64,000 nt of DNA from positions 2,108,001 through 2,172,000 of the forward strand of contig CP019882.1 of the NCBI GenBank assembly GCA_002007745.1, in the 5' to 3' direction. This DNA comes from Mycolicibacterium litorale (GTDB taxonomy: Bacteria; Actinomycetota; Actinomycetes; Mycobacteriales; Mycobacteriaceae). The position numbers and the translations under genes are program-made. Positions 35,680 to 44,547 of the stretch are shown here, in pieces; within the stretch, counting starts at the first letter, position 1; each line of letters begins with the position of its first letter. The notes beneath the pieces are model-generated. The model was not told the origin of the DNA. It made no database searches and worked only from the letters and a program-made list of their open reading frames with translations.

Positions 35680-37125
35680 TTCACGCATGCTGGGCGTGTT
35701 CCACCAGATCTCCGGCTGTTTGGCGGCCCAGCCGTTGATCGCCTCCAGCTCGGCGGCCAGCGAGATCAACAGCGGTTCGCTGTTGGCCGGGCCCATCAGC
35801 TGCACCCCGATCGGCAATCCGTCGGCGGTGAACCCGGCCGGGATGTTGATCGAGGGCCACCCCAGTACGTTCCAGGGGAACGTGACGGGGCAGGCCGCGA
35901 TCATGGCCCGGTCGGTGGCGGTGGGACCGAGGTCGTCGAACGTGCGGGCCGGCGGCGGTGGCTGGGCGGTGGTCGGCGCCAGCACGACGTCGACCGAACG
36001 GAAGATCTCCCCGACCCGGCGGTGCAACGCCGGCTCGCTGGCCCGAGCGCGGCGCAGCATCGACTTCGACAGCAGCCGCCCCATCCGCAGGTTGGCCTCG
36101 GTCCGGGCGTCGAAGGTGACATCCTCGCCGAGCCGGTCGGCCCAGTCCAGCAGTCCGGCCGTCGAGCGCGGCAGAAACGTCAGCGGCAGCCGCAGCCCGT
36201 AGTTGGGGTTGCCCGCCATCACGGTGTGACCGAGCAGGCCGAGCTGGTCAGCGACGTGCATCAACGCGGCCCGGATCTCGGGGTGCAGTTTGGCGCCGAA
36301 GAAGGTGAACGGGAATCGGGTCGACACGGCAATCCGCAGCGGGCCGGGTGCCTGGCCGACGTGTTCGGCGGCGCGGATCGGCGGCGGGGTGTGCACGTCG
36401 CCGGCGGCGTTGCCGGAGGCGGCGTCGAGGACCAGTGCCGCGTCGGCCACCGTGCGGGCCAACACGCCGTTGACGGTGATGCCGTTGAACGGGTCGGGCA
36501 GCGGCCAGGTGGAGATCCGGCCGCGCTGCGGCTTGATGCCGACCAGATGCGTCCAGGCCGCGGGCACCCGGACACTGCCCGCTCCGTCCGAGCCGATCGC
36601 GGCCGCCACCAGGCCGGCAGCGACGGCCGCCGCGCTACCCCCGGAGGATCCACCCGGGGTGTGCTTGCGCGACCAGGGATTGCGAGTGTGGCCGAAGGCC
36701 GGGCCGCTGGTGAACGGCCATTGGCCCAGCTCGCAACAATTGGTCTTGCCCACGATCACCGCACCGGCCGCCCGCAGCCGGCGGACCACTTCGGCATCCT
36801 CGGCAGCGGGACGGACGCGTCCGGCGGTCCCGAAGGAGGTCGGTACCCCGGCCACGTCGACGTCGTCCTTGACGGCGAGGGGAATGCCCAGCAGTGGTGC
36901 CTGCTCACCGGCGGCGCGGCGCCGGTCGGCGTCGGCGGCCTCGGCCAGTGCGGTCTCGGTGAGCACCACCCGGAACGCGTTGAGGGTGGACTGGCTGGCC
37001 GTGATCGCGCGCAGCGAGCGGCGGACCAGTTCGGCGGAGGTCACCGTGCCGCTGGCCAACTGGTAGAGCTGGTCGGCGATGGTGGGGAACCGCTGCGGCC
37101 TGCTCAGACTCGCGTGAGCTGTCAT
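35668..37125 (-). CDS. amiA2: Amidase AmiA2
   Basis: A 485-residue amidase-signature enzyme. Catalytic Ser-cisSer-Lys triad: Lys in IPLAVKDDVDVAG, Ser residues in TPGGSSGGSAAAVAAG and GSDGAGSVRVPAAW. It hydrolyses unknown amides. ATG 37125 (MTAHASLSRPQRFPT) is chosen; upstream codons in the same frame look non-coding. M. tuberculosis has amiA2 at the same spot between era and recO. Divergent from recO. Confidence 0.93.
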   Translation of the reverse strand: MTAHASLSRPQRFPTIADQLYQLASGTVTSAELVRRSLRAITASQSTLNAFRVVLTETALAEAADADRRRAAGEQAPLLGIPLAVKDDVDVAGVPTSFGTAGRVRPAAEDAEVVRRLRAAGAVIVGKTNCCELGQWPFTSGPAFGHTRNPWSRKHTPGGSSGGSAAAVAAGLVAAAIGSDGAGSVRVPAAWTHLVGIKPQRGRISTWPLPDPFNGITVNGVLARTVADAALVLDAASGNAAGDVHTPPPIRAAEHVGQAPGPLRIAVSTRFPFTFFGAKLHPEIRAALMHVADQLGLLGHTVMAGNPNYGLRLPLTFLPRSTAGLLDWADRLGEDVTFDARTEANLRMGRLLSKSMLRRARASEPALHRRVGEIFRSVDVVLAPTTAQPPPPARTFDDLGPTATDRAMIAACPVTFPWNVLGWPSINIPAGFTADGLPIGVQLMGPANSEPLLISLAAELEAINGWAAKQPEIWWNTPSMRELEA

Positions 37126-37189
37126 GGCGACGTCGAGACTAACGGCGCGGGTCCCCGCAGATGTCGCATTGCGGTGGGAAACTGGTCGG

Positions 37190-38011
37190 ATGCGGCTGTA
37201 CCGGGACCGGGCGGTCGTGCTGCGCCAGCACAAGCTCGGTGAAGCCGACCGCATCGTCACCCTCCTGACCCGCGACCACGGCCTGGTCCGTGCGGTCGCC
37301 AAGGGGGTGCGCCGTACCCGCAGCAAGTTCGGCTCCCGGCTGGAGCCCTTCGCGCACATCGACGTCCAGCTGCACCCCGGCCGCAACCTGGACATCGTCA
37401 CCCAGGTGGTCTCCATCGACGCCTTCGCCACCGACATCGTCAGTGACTACGGCCGCTACACCAGTGCGTGTGCGGTGCTGGAGACCGCTGAGCGGCTGGC
37501 CGGGGAGGAACGCGCCCCGATGCCGGCGCTGCACCGGCTCACGGTGGGGGCGCTGCGGGCGGTGGCCGACGGTACACGCCCGCGTGAGCTGGTCCTGGAC
37601 GCCTACCTGCTGCGCGCGATGGGCATAGCCGGCTGGGCGCCGTCGCTGACCGAATGCGCGCGCTGCGCCGCCCCTGGCCCCCACCGCGCCTTCCACATCG
37701 CGGCTGGTGGCAGCGTGTGCATGCACTGCCGCCCGTCCGGCTCGACCACCCCGCCGCAGGCGGTGGTGGATCTGATGTCGGCGCTACACGACGGCGACTG
37801 GGCGACCGCGGAGGCCTCGTCGGCAGCGCACCGCAGCCATGCCAGCGGGTTGGTTGCCGCGCACCTGCAGTGGCACCTCGAACGCCAGCTACGGACGCTG
37901 CCGCTGGTGGAGCGTGTCAACCGCCAGCCCGCCAATCACGGTAAGGAGATGTTCAGGCAGGATGTGCCCCATGGCGATGAACCGGGTGACCAGCTCGTGG
38001 CGGGGGGCTGA
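37190..38011 (+). CDS. recO: DNA repair protein RecO
   Basis: A 273-residue recombination mediator of the RecFOR pathway. OB-fold N-terminus ([37 protein letters not shown]), helical middle, zinc cysteines CARC and CMHC. It helps load RecA at gaps. ATG 37190 is the start matching the family; the 3' end overlaps uppS by 41 nt. The last ~15 residues are divergent. Confidence 0.95.
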   Translation: MRLYRDRAVVLRQHKLGEADRIVTLLTRDHGLVRAVAKGVRRTRSKFGSRLEPFAHIDVQLHPGRNLDIVTQVVSIDAFATDIVSDYGRYTSACAVLETAERLAGEERAPMPALHRLTVGALRAVADGTRPRELVLDAYLLRAMGIAGWAPSLTECARCAAPGPHRAFHIAAGGSVCMHCRPSGSTTPPQAVVDLMSALHDGDWATAEASSAAHRSHASGLVAAHLQWHLERQLRTLPLVERVNRQPANHGKEMFRQDVPHGDEPGDQLVAGG

Positions 38012-38884
38012 GCGCAGACGTAAGGAGCAGTTCCCCCAGCTGCCTGCGGCGCCCGACGACTACCCGGTGTTCCCCGACACCTCCACCTGGCCGGTGGTGT
38101 TTCCGGCCCTGCCGCCGGCGCCCGACGGTGGACCGCGCCGCCCGCCCCAGCACACGTCCAAGGCGGTGCCGCCGGCCATTCCGGCCGACCAGATGCCCAA
38201 GCATGTCGCCGTGGTCATGGACGGCAATGGGCGCTGGGCCACCCAGCGGGGGCTGAGCCGCACCGAGGGCCACAAGATGGGTGAGGCGGTGCTGATCGAC
38301 ATCACCTGCGGCGCCATCGAGATCGGCATCAAGCACCTGACGGTGTACGCGTTTTCCACCGAGAACTGGCGGCGCAGCGCCGAGGAGGTGCGCTTCCTGA
38401 TGGGTTTCAACCGCGAGGTGGTGCGCCGCCGGCGGGAGAACCTCGACATCATGGGTGTCCAGATGCGCTGGGTGGGTTCGCGCGCGCGGATGTGGCGCAG
38501 CGTCATCAAGGAATTCGACATCGCCGAGAACATGACGACCGAGAACGACGTCATCACGGTGAACTATTGCGTGAATTACGGCGGGCGGGCCGAAATCGCC
38601 GAGGCGGCAAGGCAGATCGCGCGCGACGCGGTGGCGGGACGCATCGACCCCGAACGGGTCAACGAGGCCACCGTCGCCGAGCATCTGCACCGGCCGGACA
38701 TCCCCGACGTCGACCTGTTCATCCGCACCTCGGGGAGCAGCGCTCGAGCAACTTCATGCTGTGGCAGGCCGCCTACGCCGAATACGTGTTCCAGGACAAG
38801 CTGTGGCCGGACTACGACCGGCGGGATCTGTGGGCGGCGTGCGAGGAGTACGCCGAACGCAACCGGCGTTTCGGCCGCGCCTGA
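37971..38884 (+). CDS. uppS: Long-chain (decaprenyl) diphosphate synthase UppS, frameshifted
   Basis: Cis-prenyltransferase making decaprenyl diphosphate, the lipid carrier for arabinogalactan and peptidoglycan; about 304 residues when repaired. [18 protein letters not shown] carries the catalytic Asp; EGHKMGEAV and [19 protein letters not shown] are the substrate blocks. The frame breaks in GGGG at 38732-38735; a fifth G restores [15 protein letters not shown] and the normal end [20 protein letters not shown]. The enzyme is expected to be essential in mycobacteria, so a consensus error is the likely cause. ATG 37971 has CAGGA upstream. Confidence 0.93.
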
Positions 38885-38888
38885 GCTG

Positions 38889-39272
38889 ATGGAGTTTGCA
38901 GCGCGACTGGCCGGGGCACTCGCCGACGTGCTGCCGGTCGAGGTGGACCCCGACGGCGCGCTGACCGTCCGTTACGAGGGAACCTTCGCGTCGCTGCGTA
39001 CCGTGACCATCGCCGAGGACATCGAGATGGTGTCGGTGACTCAGGTGCTGGCCTGGGATCTGCCGCTGAACGCGGATCTTCGCAAACGTGTTGCGCAGCA
39101 GGCCGCAACGACGATGCTGGGTACGGTGACCCTGGTCGAGCAGTCCGGCAAGCGTGCCGATGTGATGCTGCGGTACAACTTCCCGGGCGAGGGCCTGGCC
39201 GACCGGGCGCTGCAGACGCTGGTGCTGATGGTGCTGGCGGGCGGGGTCGCCGCCGCCGGAGCGCTCTCGTGA
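38889..39272 (+). CDS. Conserved hypothetical protein (Rv2360c-like)
   Basis: A 127-residue protein, [20 protein letters not shown] at the start, a beta-rich middle ([30 protein letters not shown]) and a hydrophobic C-terminal helix [16 protein letters not shown]. The fold recalls the YbjN/secretion-chaperone class, tentatively. It lies 4 bp after uppS and overlaps lutA by 4 nt. No function known. Confidence 0.65.
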   Translation: MEFAARLAGALADVLPVEVDPDGALTVRYEGTFASLRTVTIAEDIEMVSVTQVLAWDLPLNADLRKRVAQQAATTMLGTVTLVEQSGKRADVMLRYNFPGEGLADRALQTLVLMVLAGGVAAAGALS

Positions 39273-40012
39273 TGAAGGTCGCGGTCTTCGCGACCTGTTA
39301 CAACGACACGATGTGGCCGCAGACCCCTAAGGCCGTCGTTCGGCTGCTACGCCGGCTCGGCTGCGAACCGGTCTTCCCCGCCGAACAGACCTGCTGCGGA
39401 CAGATGTTCACCAATACCGGCTACGTCGCCGAGGCTGTTCCCGCGGTGCGCCGGTTCGTGGACGCCTTCGCCGGCTGCGATGCGGTGGTGGCTCCGTCGG
39501 GGTCGTGCGTCGGTTCGGTGCGTCATCAGCATCGTGACGTGGCGGCCCGCGCCGGCGACGCCGCCCTGGGCGCGGCCGTCGCTGAACTGGCCCCGAGGGT
39601 CTACGAGCTGTCCGAGTTCCTCGTCGACGTCCTCGGGGTCACCGATGTGGGTGCGTACTTCCCGCACCGGGTCACCTATCACCCCACCTGCCATTCGCTG
39701 CGGATGCTGCGGGTGGGGGACCGGCCGCTGCAGCTGCTGCGCGCCGTCCGGGGTATTGATCTCGTCGAACTGCGAGCGGCGGATCAATGCTGTGGGTTCG
39801 GTGGCACGTTCGCGGTGAAGAACGCCGACGTGTCGGTGTCCATGGGTTCGGACAAGGCTCGTCAGGTCAAGGATTCGGGCGCTGAAGTGCTTGTCGCGGG
39901 CGATAATTCGTGCCTTGCCCACATCGGGGGGATCTTGTCGCGGGAGCGCAGCGGAATCCGGGTCATGCACCTGGCTGAGGTGCTTGCCGCCACCGAAGGG
40001 GATGCGCCGTGA
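39269..40012 (+). CDS. lutA: L-lactate oxidation complex, LutA
   Basis: A 247-residue CCG-domain protein of the LutABC L-lactate dehydrogenase complex. Two cysteine-rich motifs [12 protein letters not shown] and [13 protein letters not shown], with C-x-x-S/CHSLRML partners. GTG 39269 and ATG 39272 are adjacent starts; GTG overlaps the previous stop. lutA-lutB-lutC overlap by 4 and 8 nt. M. tuberculosis does not have these genes here, so they are an insertion relative to that gene order. Confidence 0.92.
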   Translation: MMKVAVFATCYNDTMWPQTPKAVVRLLRRLGCEPVFPAEQTCCGQMFTNTGYVAEAVPAVRRFVDAFAGCDAVVAPSGSCVGSVRHQHRDVAARAGDAALGAAVAELAPRVYELSEFLVDVLGVTDVGAYFPHRVTYHPTCHSLRMLRVGDRPLQLLRAVRGIDLVELRAADQCCGFGGTFAVKNADVSVSMGSDKARQVKDSGAEVLVAGDNSCLAHIGGILSRERSGIRVMHLAEVLAATEGDAP

Positions 40013-41523
40013 GCGGGCACCCGCACGTCGGCGTCACCCAGGCCTTTCTGGGGCTGCCGACGGCGGTGCCGAACTTCCCGGCGGCTGCCAAGGAGGCGCT
40101 GCAGAATTCAGTGCAACGACGCAATCTCGCGCATGCCACCGGCATCATCCGCGACAAGCGTGCCGGTGTGGTGGCCGAACTGGACAACTGGGAAGAGCTG
40201 AGGCTCGCGGCCGAGGCGGTCAAGGACCGCACGTTGGCCCGGCTCGACGAATACCTGGAACAGTTCGAGACCAACGCCACCGCGGCCGGCGCCACCGTGC
40301 ACTGGGCTCGTGACGCCGAAGAGGCCAACCGCATTATCGTCGGCCTGGTCAAGGCCACCGGGTCGGACGAAGTCGTCAAGGTCAAGTCGATGGCCACCCA
40401 GGAGATCGAACTCAACGAGGCGCTCGCCGCGGCCGGCATCGACGCGTGGGAGACCGATCTCGCCGAGCTGATCGTGCAGCTCGGCGACGACTGGCCCAGC
40501 CATATCCTGGTGCCGGCGATCCACCGCAACCGGGCCGAGGTGCGCCAGATCTTCATGCGCGAGATGGGCAAGGTCGGCCGACCCGCGCCGGCGGATCTGA
40601 CCGACGAACCGCGCCGGTTGGCCGAGGCCGCCCGATTGCATCTGCGGGAGAAGTTCCTGCGCGCCAGGGTCGCGGTGTCGGGCGCCAATTTCGCCATCGC
40701 CGAGACCGGCAGCCTGGTGGTGGTCGAATCCGAGGGCAACGGCCGGATGTGCCTGACGCTGCCGGAAACCCTGATCTCGGTGGTGGGTATCGAGAAGTTG
40801 CTGCCCGCCTGGCGTGATCTGGAGGTGTTCCTCCAGGTGCTGCCGCGCAGCAGCACCGGGGAGCGGGAGAATCCCTACACCTCGATCTGGACCGGCCCCA
40901 CCGGAGGCGACGGCCCGCGCGACATGCACATCGTCCTGCTCGACAACGGACGCACCGACGTGCTCGCCGACACCGTGGGCCGTCAGGCTCTGCGCTGCAT
41001 CCGGTGTTCGGCGTGCCTGAACGTATGCCCGGTCTACGAACGCGCCGGCGGGCATGCCTACGGATCGGTCTACCCGGGTCCCATCGGCGCGGTGCTGACG
41101 CCGCAATTGCGGGGCACCACAAGCGAAGTCGACAAGTCACTGCCGTACGCCTCCAGCCTGTGCGGGGCGTGTTTCGATGTCTGCCCGGTGCGGATCGACA
41201 TCCCGTCGCTGCTGGTGCACCTGCGCACCCGGGTCGTCGACGAAGCCCGCGGCGGGCTGCCGTCGGCAGAAGGGCTGGCGATGAAGGCGGCCGGCTGGAT
41301 GTTCGCCGACCATCGTCGCCTTCAGGCGGCGCAGAGCGCCGCGGCGCTGGGCGGCCGGGCCTTGCGCAGCCGGGCGTTGGGGGGCAAACAGGTGTTGGGT
41401 TCACTGCCCTGGCCGGCCGGTGGCTGGTCGAACGCCCGCGACACCCCGCTGCCGCCGGCCGAGTCGTTCCGATCATGGTGGGAGCGCACCGACGGCGGTC
41501 GGCGGGAGGAGACCGGTGACTAG
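40009..41523 (+). CDS. lutB: L-lactate oxidation iron-sulfur protein LutB
   Basis: A 504-residue iron-sulfur subunit. The N-terminal DUF162/LUD domain includes VKVKSMATQEIELNEAL and GANFAIAETGSLVVVE; two 4Fe-4S motifs follow (CIRCSACLNVCPVY and CGACFDVCPVRIDIP). It passes electrons from lactate oxidation in the LutABC complex. GTG 40009 overlaps the lutA stop. Confidence 0.94.
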   Translation: MSGHPHVGVTQAFLGLPTAVPNFPAAAKEALQNSVQRRNLAHATGIIRDKRAGVVAELDNWEELRLAAEAVKDRTLARLDEYLEQFETNATAAGATVHWARDAEEANRIIVGLVKATGSDEVVKVKSMATQEIELNEALAAAGIDAWETDLAELIVQLGDDWPSHILVPAIHRNRAEVRQIFMREMGKVGRPAPADLTDEPRRLAEAARLHLREKFLRARVAVSGANFAIAETGSLVVVESEGNGRMCLTLPETLISVVGIEKLLPAWRDLEVFLQVLPRSSTGERENPYTSIWTGPTGGDGPRDMHIVLLDNGRTDVLADTVGRQALRCIRCSACLNVCPVYERAGGHAYGSVYPGPIGAVLTPQLRGTTSEVDKSLPYASSLCGACFDVCPVRIDIPSLLVHLRTRVVDEARGGLPSAEGLAMKAAGWMFADHRRLQAAQSAAALGGRALRSRALGGKQVLGSLPWPAGGWSNARDTPLPPAESFRSWWERTDGGRREETGD

Positions 41524-42148
41524 CGCACGGCAGGAGATCCTCGGCCGGGTCCGGGCGGCGCTGGCCGATCGGCCGGATGTGCCCGGCCCCGCGTGGACCT
41601 ACGGCGCCGCGGTCCCCACCGGCGGCCAGGACGTCGTACAGCGGTTCGTCGAACGGGCGGCCGACTATCGGGCCACGGTGGTTCGGGTCGCCGCCGACGC
41701 CGTCGGTTCGGCGGTGGCCAAGGCGCTGACGGCCGTGGGGGCGGCGTCGGTGGTCGGCGATGACTTGGTGCGGTCCCGGTGGGGGTGCGGTGGGCCGGTG
41801 CGTTGGGTTGCCGACGACGGACTCGAGGCCGGGCAACTCGACGGTGTCGACGCCGTCGTCACCACCGCCACCGTCGCCGTCGCCAACACCGGGACCATCG
41901 TGCTCGACCACGGCCCGGGACAGGGGCGCCGCGCGCTGAGCCTGATTCCGGATGTGCATGTGTGCGTGGTGGAGGCCGGCCAGATCGTCACCGACGTGCC
42001 GGAGGCGGTGGCGCGGCTGGTGGATATGGGCAGCCACACCCGGCCGTTGACCTGGATCAGCGGGCCCAGTGCCACCAGCGATATCGAACTCGACCGCGTC
42101 GAAGGTGTGCACGGGCCGCGCACCCTCTATGTGATCGTGGTGGATTAG
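41516..42148 (+). CDS. lutC: L-lactate oxidation protein LutC
   Basis: A 210-residue LUD-domain protein, third member of LutABC. ARQEILGRVRAAL at the start, VVTTATVAVANTGTIVLDHG and SGPSATSDIELDRVEGVHGP at the end, the block shared by LutC/YkgG. GTG 41516 overlaps lutB by 8 nt. The stop overlaps the convergent zur stop by 4 nt. Confidence 0.93.
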   Translation: MTSARQEILGRVRAALADRPDVPGPAWTYGAAVPTGGQDVVQRFVERAADYRATVVRVAADAVGSAVAKALTAVGAASVVGDDLVRSRWGCGGPVRWVADDGLEAGQLDGVDAVVTTATVAVANTGTIVLDHGPGQGRRALSLIPDVHVCVVEAGQIVTDVPEAVARLVDMGSHTRPLTWISGPSATSDIELDRVEGVHGPRTLYVIVVD

Positions 42149-42570
42149 GCGCGCTTGCAGTCGGCGCAGGTGCCGAACAGTTCGATCGTGTGGCTCACAT
42201 CGGAAAACCCGTGTGTCTGCGCCACTTCGGCGGCCCAGGCTTCGACCTCCCGGCCGCTGACCTCGACGGCGGAGCCACAGTCGCGGCACACCAGGTGGTG
42301 GTGATGATCGGGCGCCGAGCAGCGCCGGTACATGGATTCGCCGGTGTCGGTGCGGACCACGTCCACCAGGTCGCCCGCCGACAGCGATTGCAGGGTGCGA
42401 TACACGGTGGTCAGGCCGATGTTCTCGCCGCGACGGCGCAGTTCGTCGTGGAGTTCCTGTGCGGAGCGGAACTCCTCCACGGTGTCGAGCAGTTCGATGA
42501 TGGCGGCCCGCTGGCGGGTGGCCCGCACTCCGGTGGCAGCGGCGCGGGGGCGGGTTTCGGCTTCGGTCAC
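42145..42570 (-). CDS. zur: Zinc uptake regulator Zur (FurB)
   Basis: A 141-residue Fur-family repressor. DNA-binding helix in NIGLTTVYRTLQSLSAGD; regulatory zinc ligands around DHHHHLVCRDCG; structural zinc site from two CxxC pairs (CRDC and CADC). It represses zinc-uptake genes when zinc is plentiful. GTG 42570 overlaps the smtB stop by 4 nt, as in the Rv2358-furB operon. Confidence 0.93.
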   Translation of the reverse strand: MTEAETRPRAAATGVRATRQRAAIIELLDTVEEFRSAQELHDELRRRGENIGLTTVYRTLQSLSAGDLVDVVRTDTGESMYRRCSAPDHHHHLVCRDCGSAVEVSGREVEAWAAEVAQTHGFSDVSHTIELFGTCADCKRA

Positions 42571-42899
42571 GGGTGCTCCTCACCGGCATGACTGATGGCG
42601 GCGACGATGATGTCGGCGAGGTGGTGGTCGACCAGCCGGTACATCACCTCGCGCCCGGAGCGTTCCCCGGCCACCACACCGGTGGCTTTCAGGATTCGCA
42701 GGTGCTGGCTGACCAGTGGTTGTGGCACGTCGAGCGCGTCGACGAGCTCGTGGACGCAGCGCTGGGATTCCCGCAGCAGCAGCACGATGGAGATCCGCAC
42801 CGGTGCTGCCAGCGCGCGCAGCAGCTCGCCGGCGCGCTCCAAGACGTCGGCCCCGGGTAGTGAGAGGTCATCGACTCGACCGTGGGTGGGGGCGGTCAT
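42567..42899 (-). CDS. smtB: ArsR/SmtB-family zinc-responsive repressor
   Basis: A 110-residue winged-helix repressor. Recognition helix DVPQPLVSQHLRILKA; alpha-5 metal site D-H-H...H-x-x-E in VDHHLADIIVAAISHAGEE, the zinc-sensing pattern. In M. tuberculosis the homologue represses its own operon with zur and is released by zinc. ATG 42899 has GGAGGTG 6 nt upstream. The likely operator is the palindrome at 42930-42944. Confidence 0.92.
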   Translation of the reverse strand: MTAPTHGRVDDLSLPGADVLERAGELLRALAAPVRISIVLLLRESQRCVHELVDALDVPQPLVSQHLRILKATGVVAGERSGREVMYRLVDHHLADIIVAAISHAGEEHP

Positions 42900-42929
42900 C
42901 TCGTCACCTCCGGAGCGAGCTGCGCATAT

Positions 42930-42944
42930 TGGAAACCATTTCCA
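42930..42944. promoter_or_regulatory. Palindromic operator upstream of smtB-zur
   Basis: TGGAAA-CCA-TTTCCA, a perfect inverted repeat with a 3-bp centre, 31 bp before smtB. Position and A+T-rich surroundings fit an SmtB (or Zur) site; which protein binds is not decided by sequence. Confidence 0.6.
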
Positions 42945-42952
42945 CTAATTAT

Positions 42953-42988
42953 GCACTTTCCCATGCAGGAATGCGCATGTCAAAGTGC
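42953..42988. repeat. Inverted repeat GCACTTT/AAAGTGC between smtB and glyS
   Basis: GCACTTT at 42953-42959 and AAAGTGC at 42982-42988 enclose 22 bp that contain ATGCGCAT, itself palindromic. It lies in the divergent gap and could be a second regulator site or a promoter-proximal structure of glyS. Confidence 0.4.
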
Positions 42989-43067
42989 GGTGTGGAGGCG
43001 TTTTGGCGGGCCGGTATGTTGGCCCCCAAGGGGTGGGAAATTTCTATAGACAGGAGTGGCACCGATC

Positions 43068-44465
43068 GTGGCGTCCGTGATCGATTCCGTCGTCAACCTG
43101 GCCAAGCGACGTGGTCTGGTGTATCAGTCCGGGGAGATCTACGGCGGTACCAAGTCGGCGTGGGACTACGGCCCACTGGGCGTCGAGCTCAAGGAGAACA
43201 TCAAGCGGCAGTGGTGGCGGTCGGTGGTCACCGGCCGCGACGACGTCGTCGGCCTGGACAGTTCGATCATCCTGCCGCGCGAGGTGTGGGTTGCCTCCGG
43301 TCACGTGGCGGTGTTCAACGACCCGCTGGTGGAGTGCCTGAACTGCCACAAGCGGCACCGCCAGGACCACCTGCAAGAGGCGTACGCCTCGAAGAAGGCG
43401 GCCAAAGAAGGCGTCCCAGTCGATCCCGACGCGGTGCCGATGGACGAGATCGTCTGCCCGGACTGCGGCACCAAGGGACAGTGGACCGAACCGCGCGACT
43501 TCAACATGATGCTCAAGACCTACCTCGGCCCGATCGAATCCGAGGAGGGCCTGCACTACCTGCGCCCCGAGACAGCGCAGGGCATCTTCGTCAACTTCGC
43601 CAACGTGGTGACCACCTCGCGCAAGAAGCCGCCGTTCGGCATCGGCCAGATCGGCAAGAGCTTCCGCAACGAGATCACCCCGGGCAACTTCATCTTCCGT
43701 ACCCGCGAGTTCGAGCAGATGGAGATGGAATTCTTCGTCGAACCCGACACCGCGCGCGACTGGCACCAGTACTGGATCGACACCCGGCTGCAGTGGTACA
43801 TCGACCTCGGCATCAAGGCTGACAACCTGCGGTTGTACGAACATCCCAAAGAGAAGCTGTCGCACTACTCGGCGGGCACCACCGACATCGAGTACAAGTT
43901 CGGGTTCGCCGGCAACCCGTGGGGCGAGCTCGAGGGTGTCGCCAACCGCACGGACTACGACCTCAAGACCCATTCCGAGCACTCCGGCGTCGACCTGTCG
44001 TTCTACGACCAGGCCAGCGACACCCGCTACGTTCCGTACGTCATCGAACCCGCAGCGGGACTTACCCGTTCGTTCATGGCCTTCCTGGTCGACGCCTACG
44101 CCGAGGACGAGGCGCCCAACGCCAAGGGCGGGGTGGACAAGCGCACCGTGCTGCGGCTGGATCCGAGGCTGGCGCCGGTCAAGGCGGCGGTGCTGCCGCT
44201 GTCCCGGCACGCCGACCTCACCCCGAAAGCCAAGGACCTGGCTGCCGAGCTGCGTAAGAACTGGAACATCGAGTTCGACGATGCCGGTGCGATCGGCCGC
44301 CGCTACCGCCGCCAGGACGAGATCGGCACGCCATTCTGCGTGACGGTGGACTTCGACACCCTCGAGGACCAGGCCGTCACGGTGCGCGAGCGCGACCAGA
44401 TGACCCAGGAGCGGATCGGCATCGACTCGGTGGTCGACTACCTGGCCACTCGGCTCAAGGGCTAG
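43068..44465 (+). CDS. glyS: Glycyl-tRNA synthetase (alpha2 type)
   Basis: A 465-residue class II synthetase. [20 protein letters not shown] at the N-terminus, motif 2 [20 protein letters not shown], a zinc-like Cys insertion ([16 protein letters not shown]), motif 3 ending in [16 protein letters not shown] sequence ([13 protein letters not shown]) and a C-terminal anticodon-binding domain. GTG 43068 is 11 nt after AGGAG; GTG 43056 touches the ribosome binding site and is less likely. Confidence 0.96.
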   Translation: MASVIDSVVNLAKRRGLVYQSGEIYGGTKSAWDYGPLGVELKENIKRQWWRSVVTGRDDVVGLDSSIILPREVWVASGHVAVFNDPLVECLNCHKRHRQDHLQEAYASKKAAKEGVPVDPDAVPMDEIVCPDCGTKGQWTEPRDFNMMLKTYLGPIESEEGLHYLRPETAQGIFVNFANVVTTSRKKPPFGIGQIGKSFRNEITPGNFIFRTREFEQMEMEFFVEPDTARDWHQYWIDTRLQWYIDLGIKADNLRLYEHPKEKLSHYSAGTTDIEYKFGFAGNPWGELEGVANRTDYDLKTHSEHSGVDLSFYDQASDTRYVPYVIEPAAGLTRSFMAFLVDAYAEDEAPNAKGGVDKRTVLRLDPRLAPVKAAVLPLSRHADLTPKAKDLAAELRKNWNIEFDDAGAIGRRYRRQDEIGTPFCVTVDFDTLEDQAVTVRERDQMTQERIGIDSVVDYLATRLKG

Positions 44466-44476
44466 CCCTCATCTGT

Positions 44477-44538
44477 CGCGAGCGTGCGTGTCGGTACAGC
44501 GGCACGCCGCAGGAGCGCACACTTCGCGCACGCTCGCG
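44477..44538. terminator. Long inverted repeat between glyS and the TPM gene
   Basis: CGCGAGCGTGCG at 44477-44488 pairs perfectly with CGCACGCTCGCG at 44527-44538. It lies between convergent genes, 12 bp after the glyS stop. It may be a two-way terminator or a copy of a dispersed mycobacterial palindromic element; I recall similar intergenic sequences but cannot confirm. Confidence 0.55.
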
Positions 44539-44547
44539 GCCGCGCAG

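Noticed and set aside
40553..42589. A 678-codon minus-strand frame over lutB, lutC and zur
   Set aside because: Arg/Pro-rich, no recognisable domain; lutBC and zur account for the sequence.
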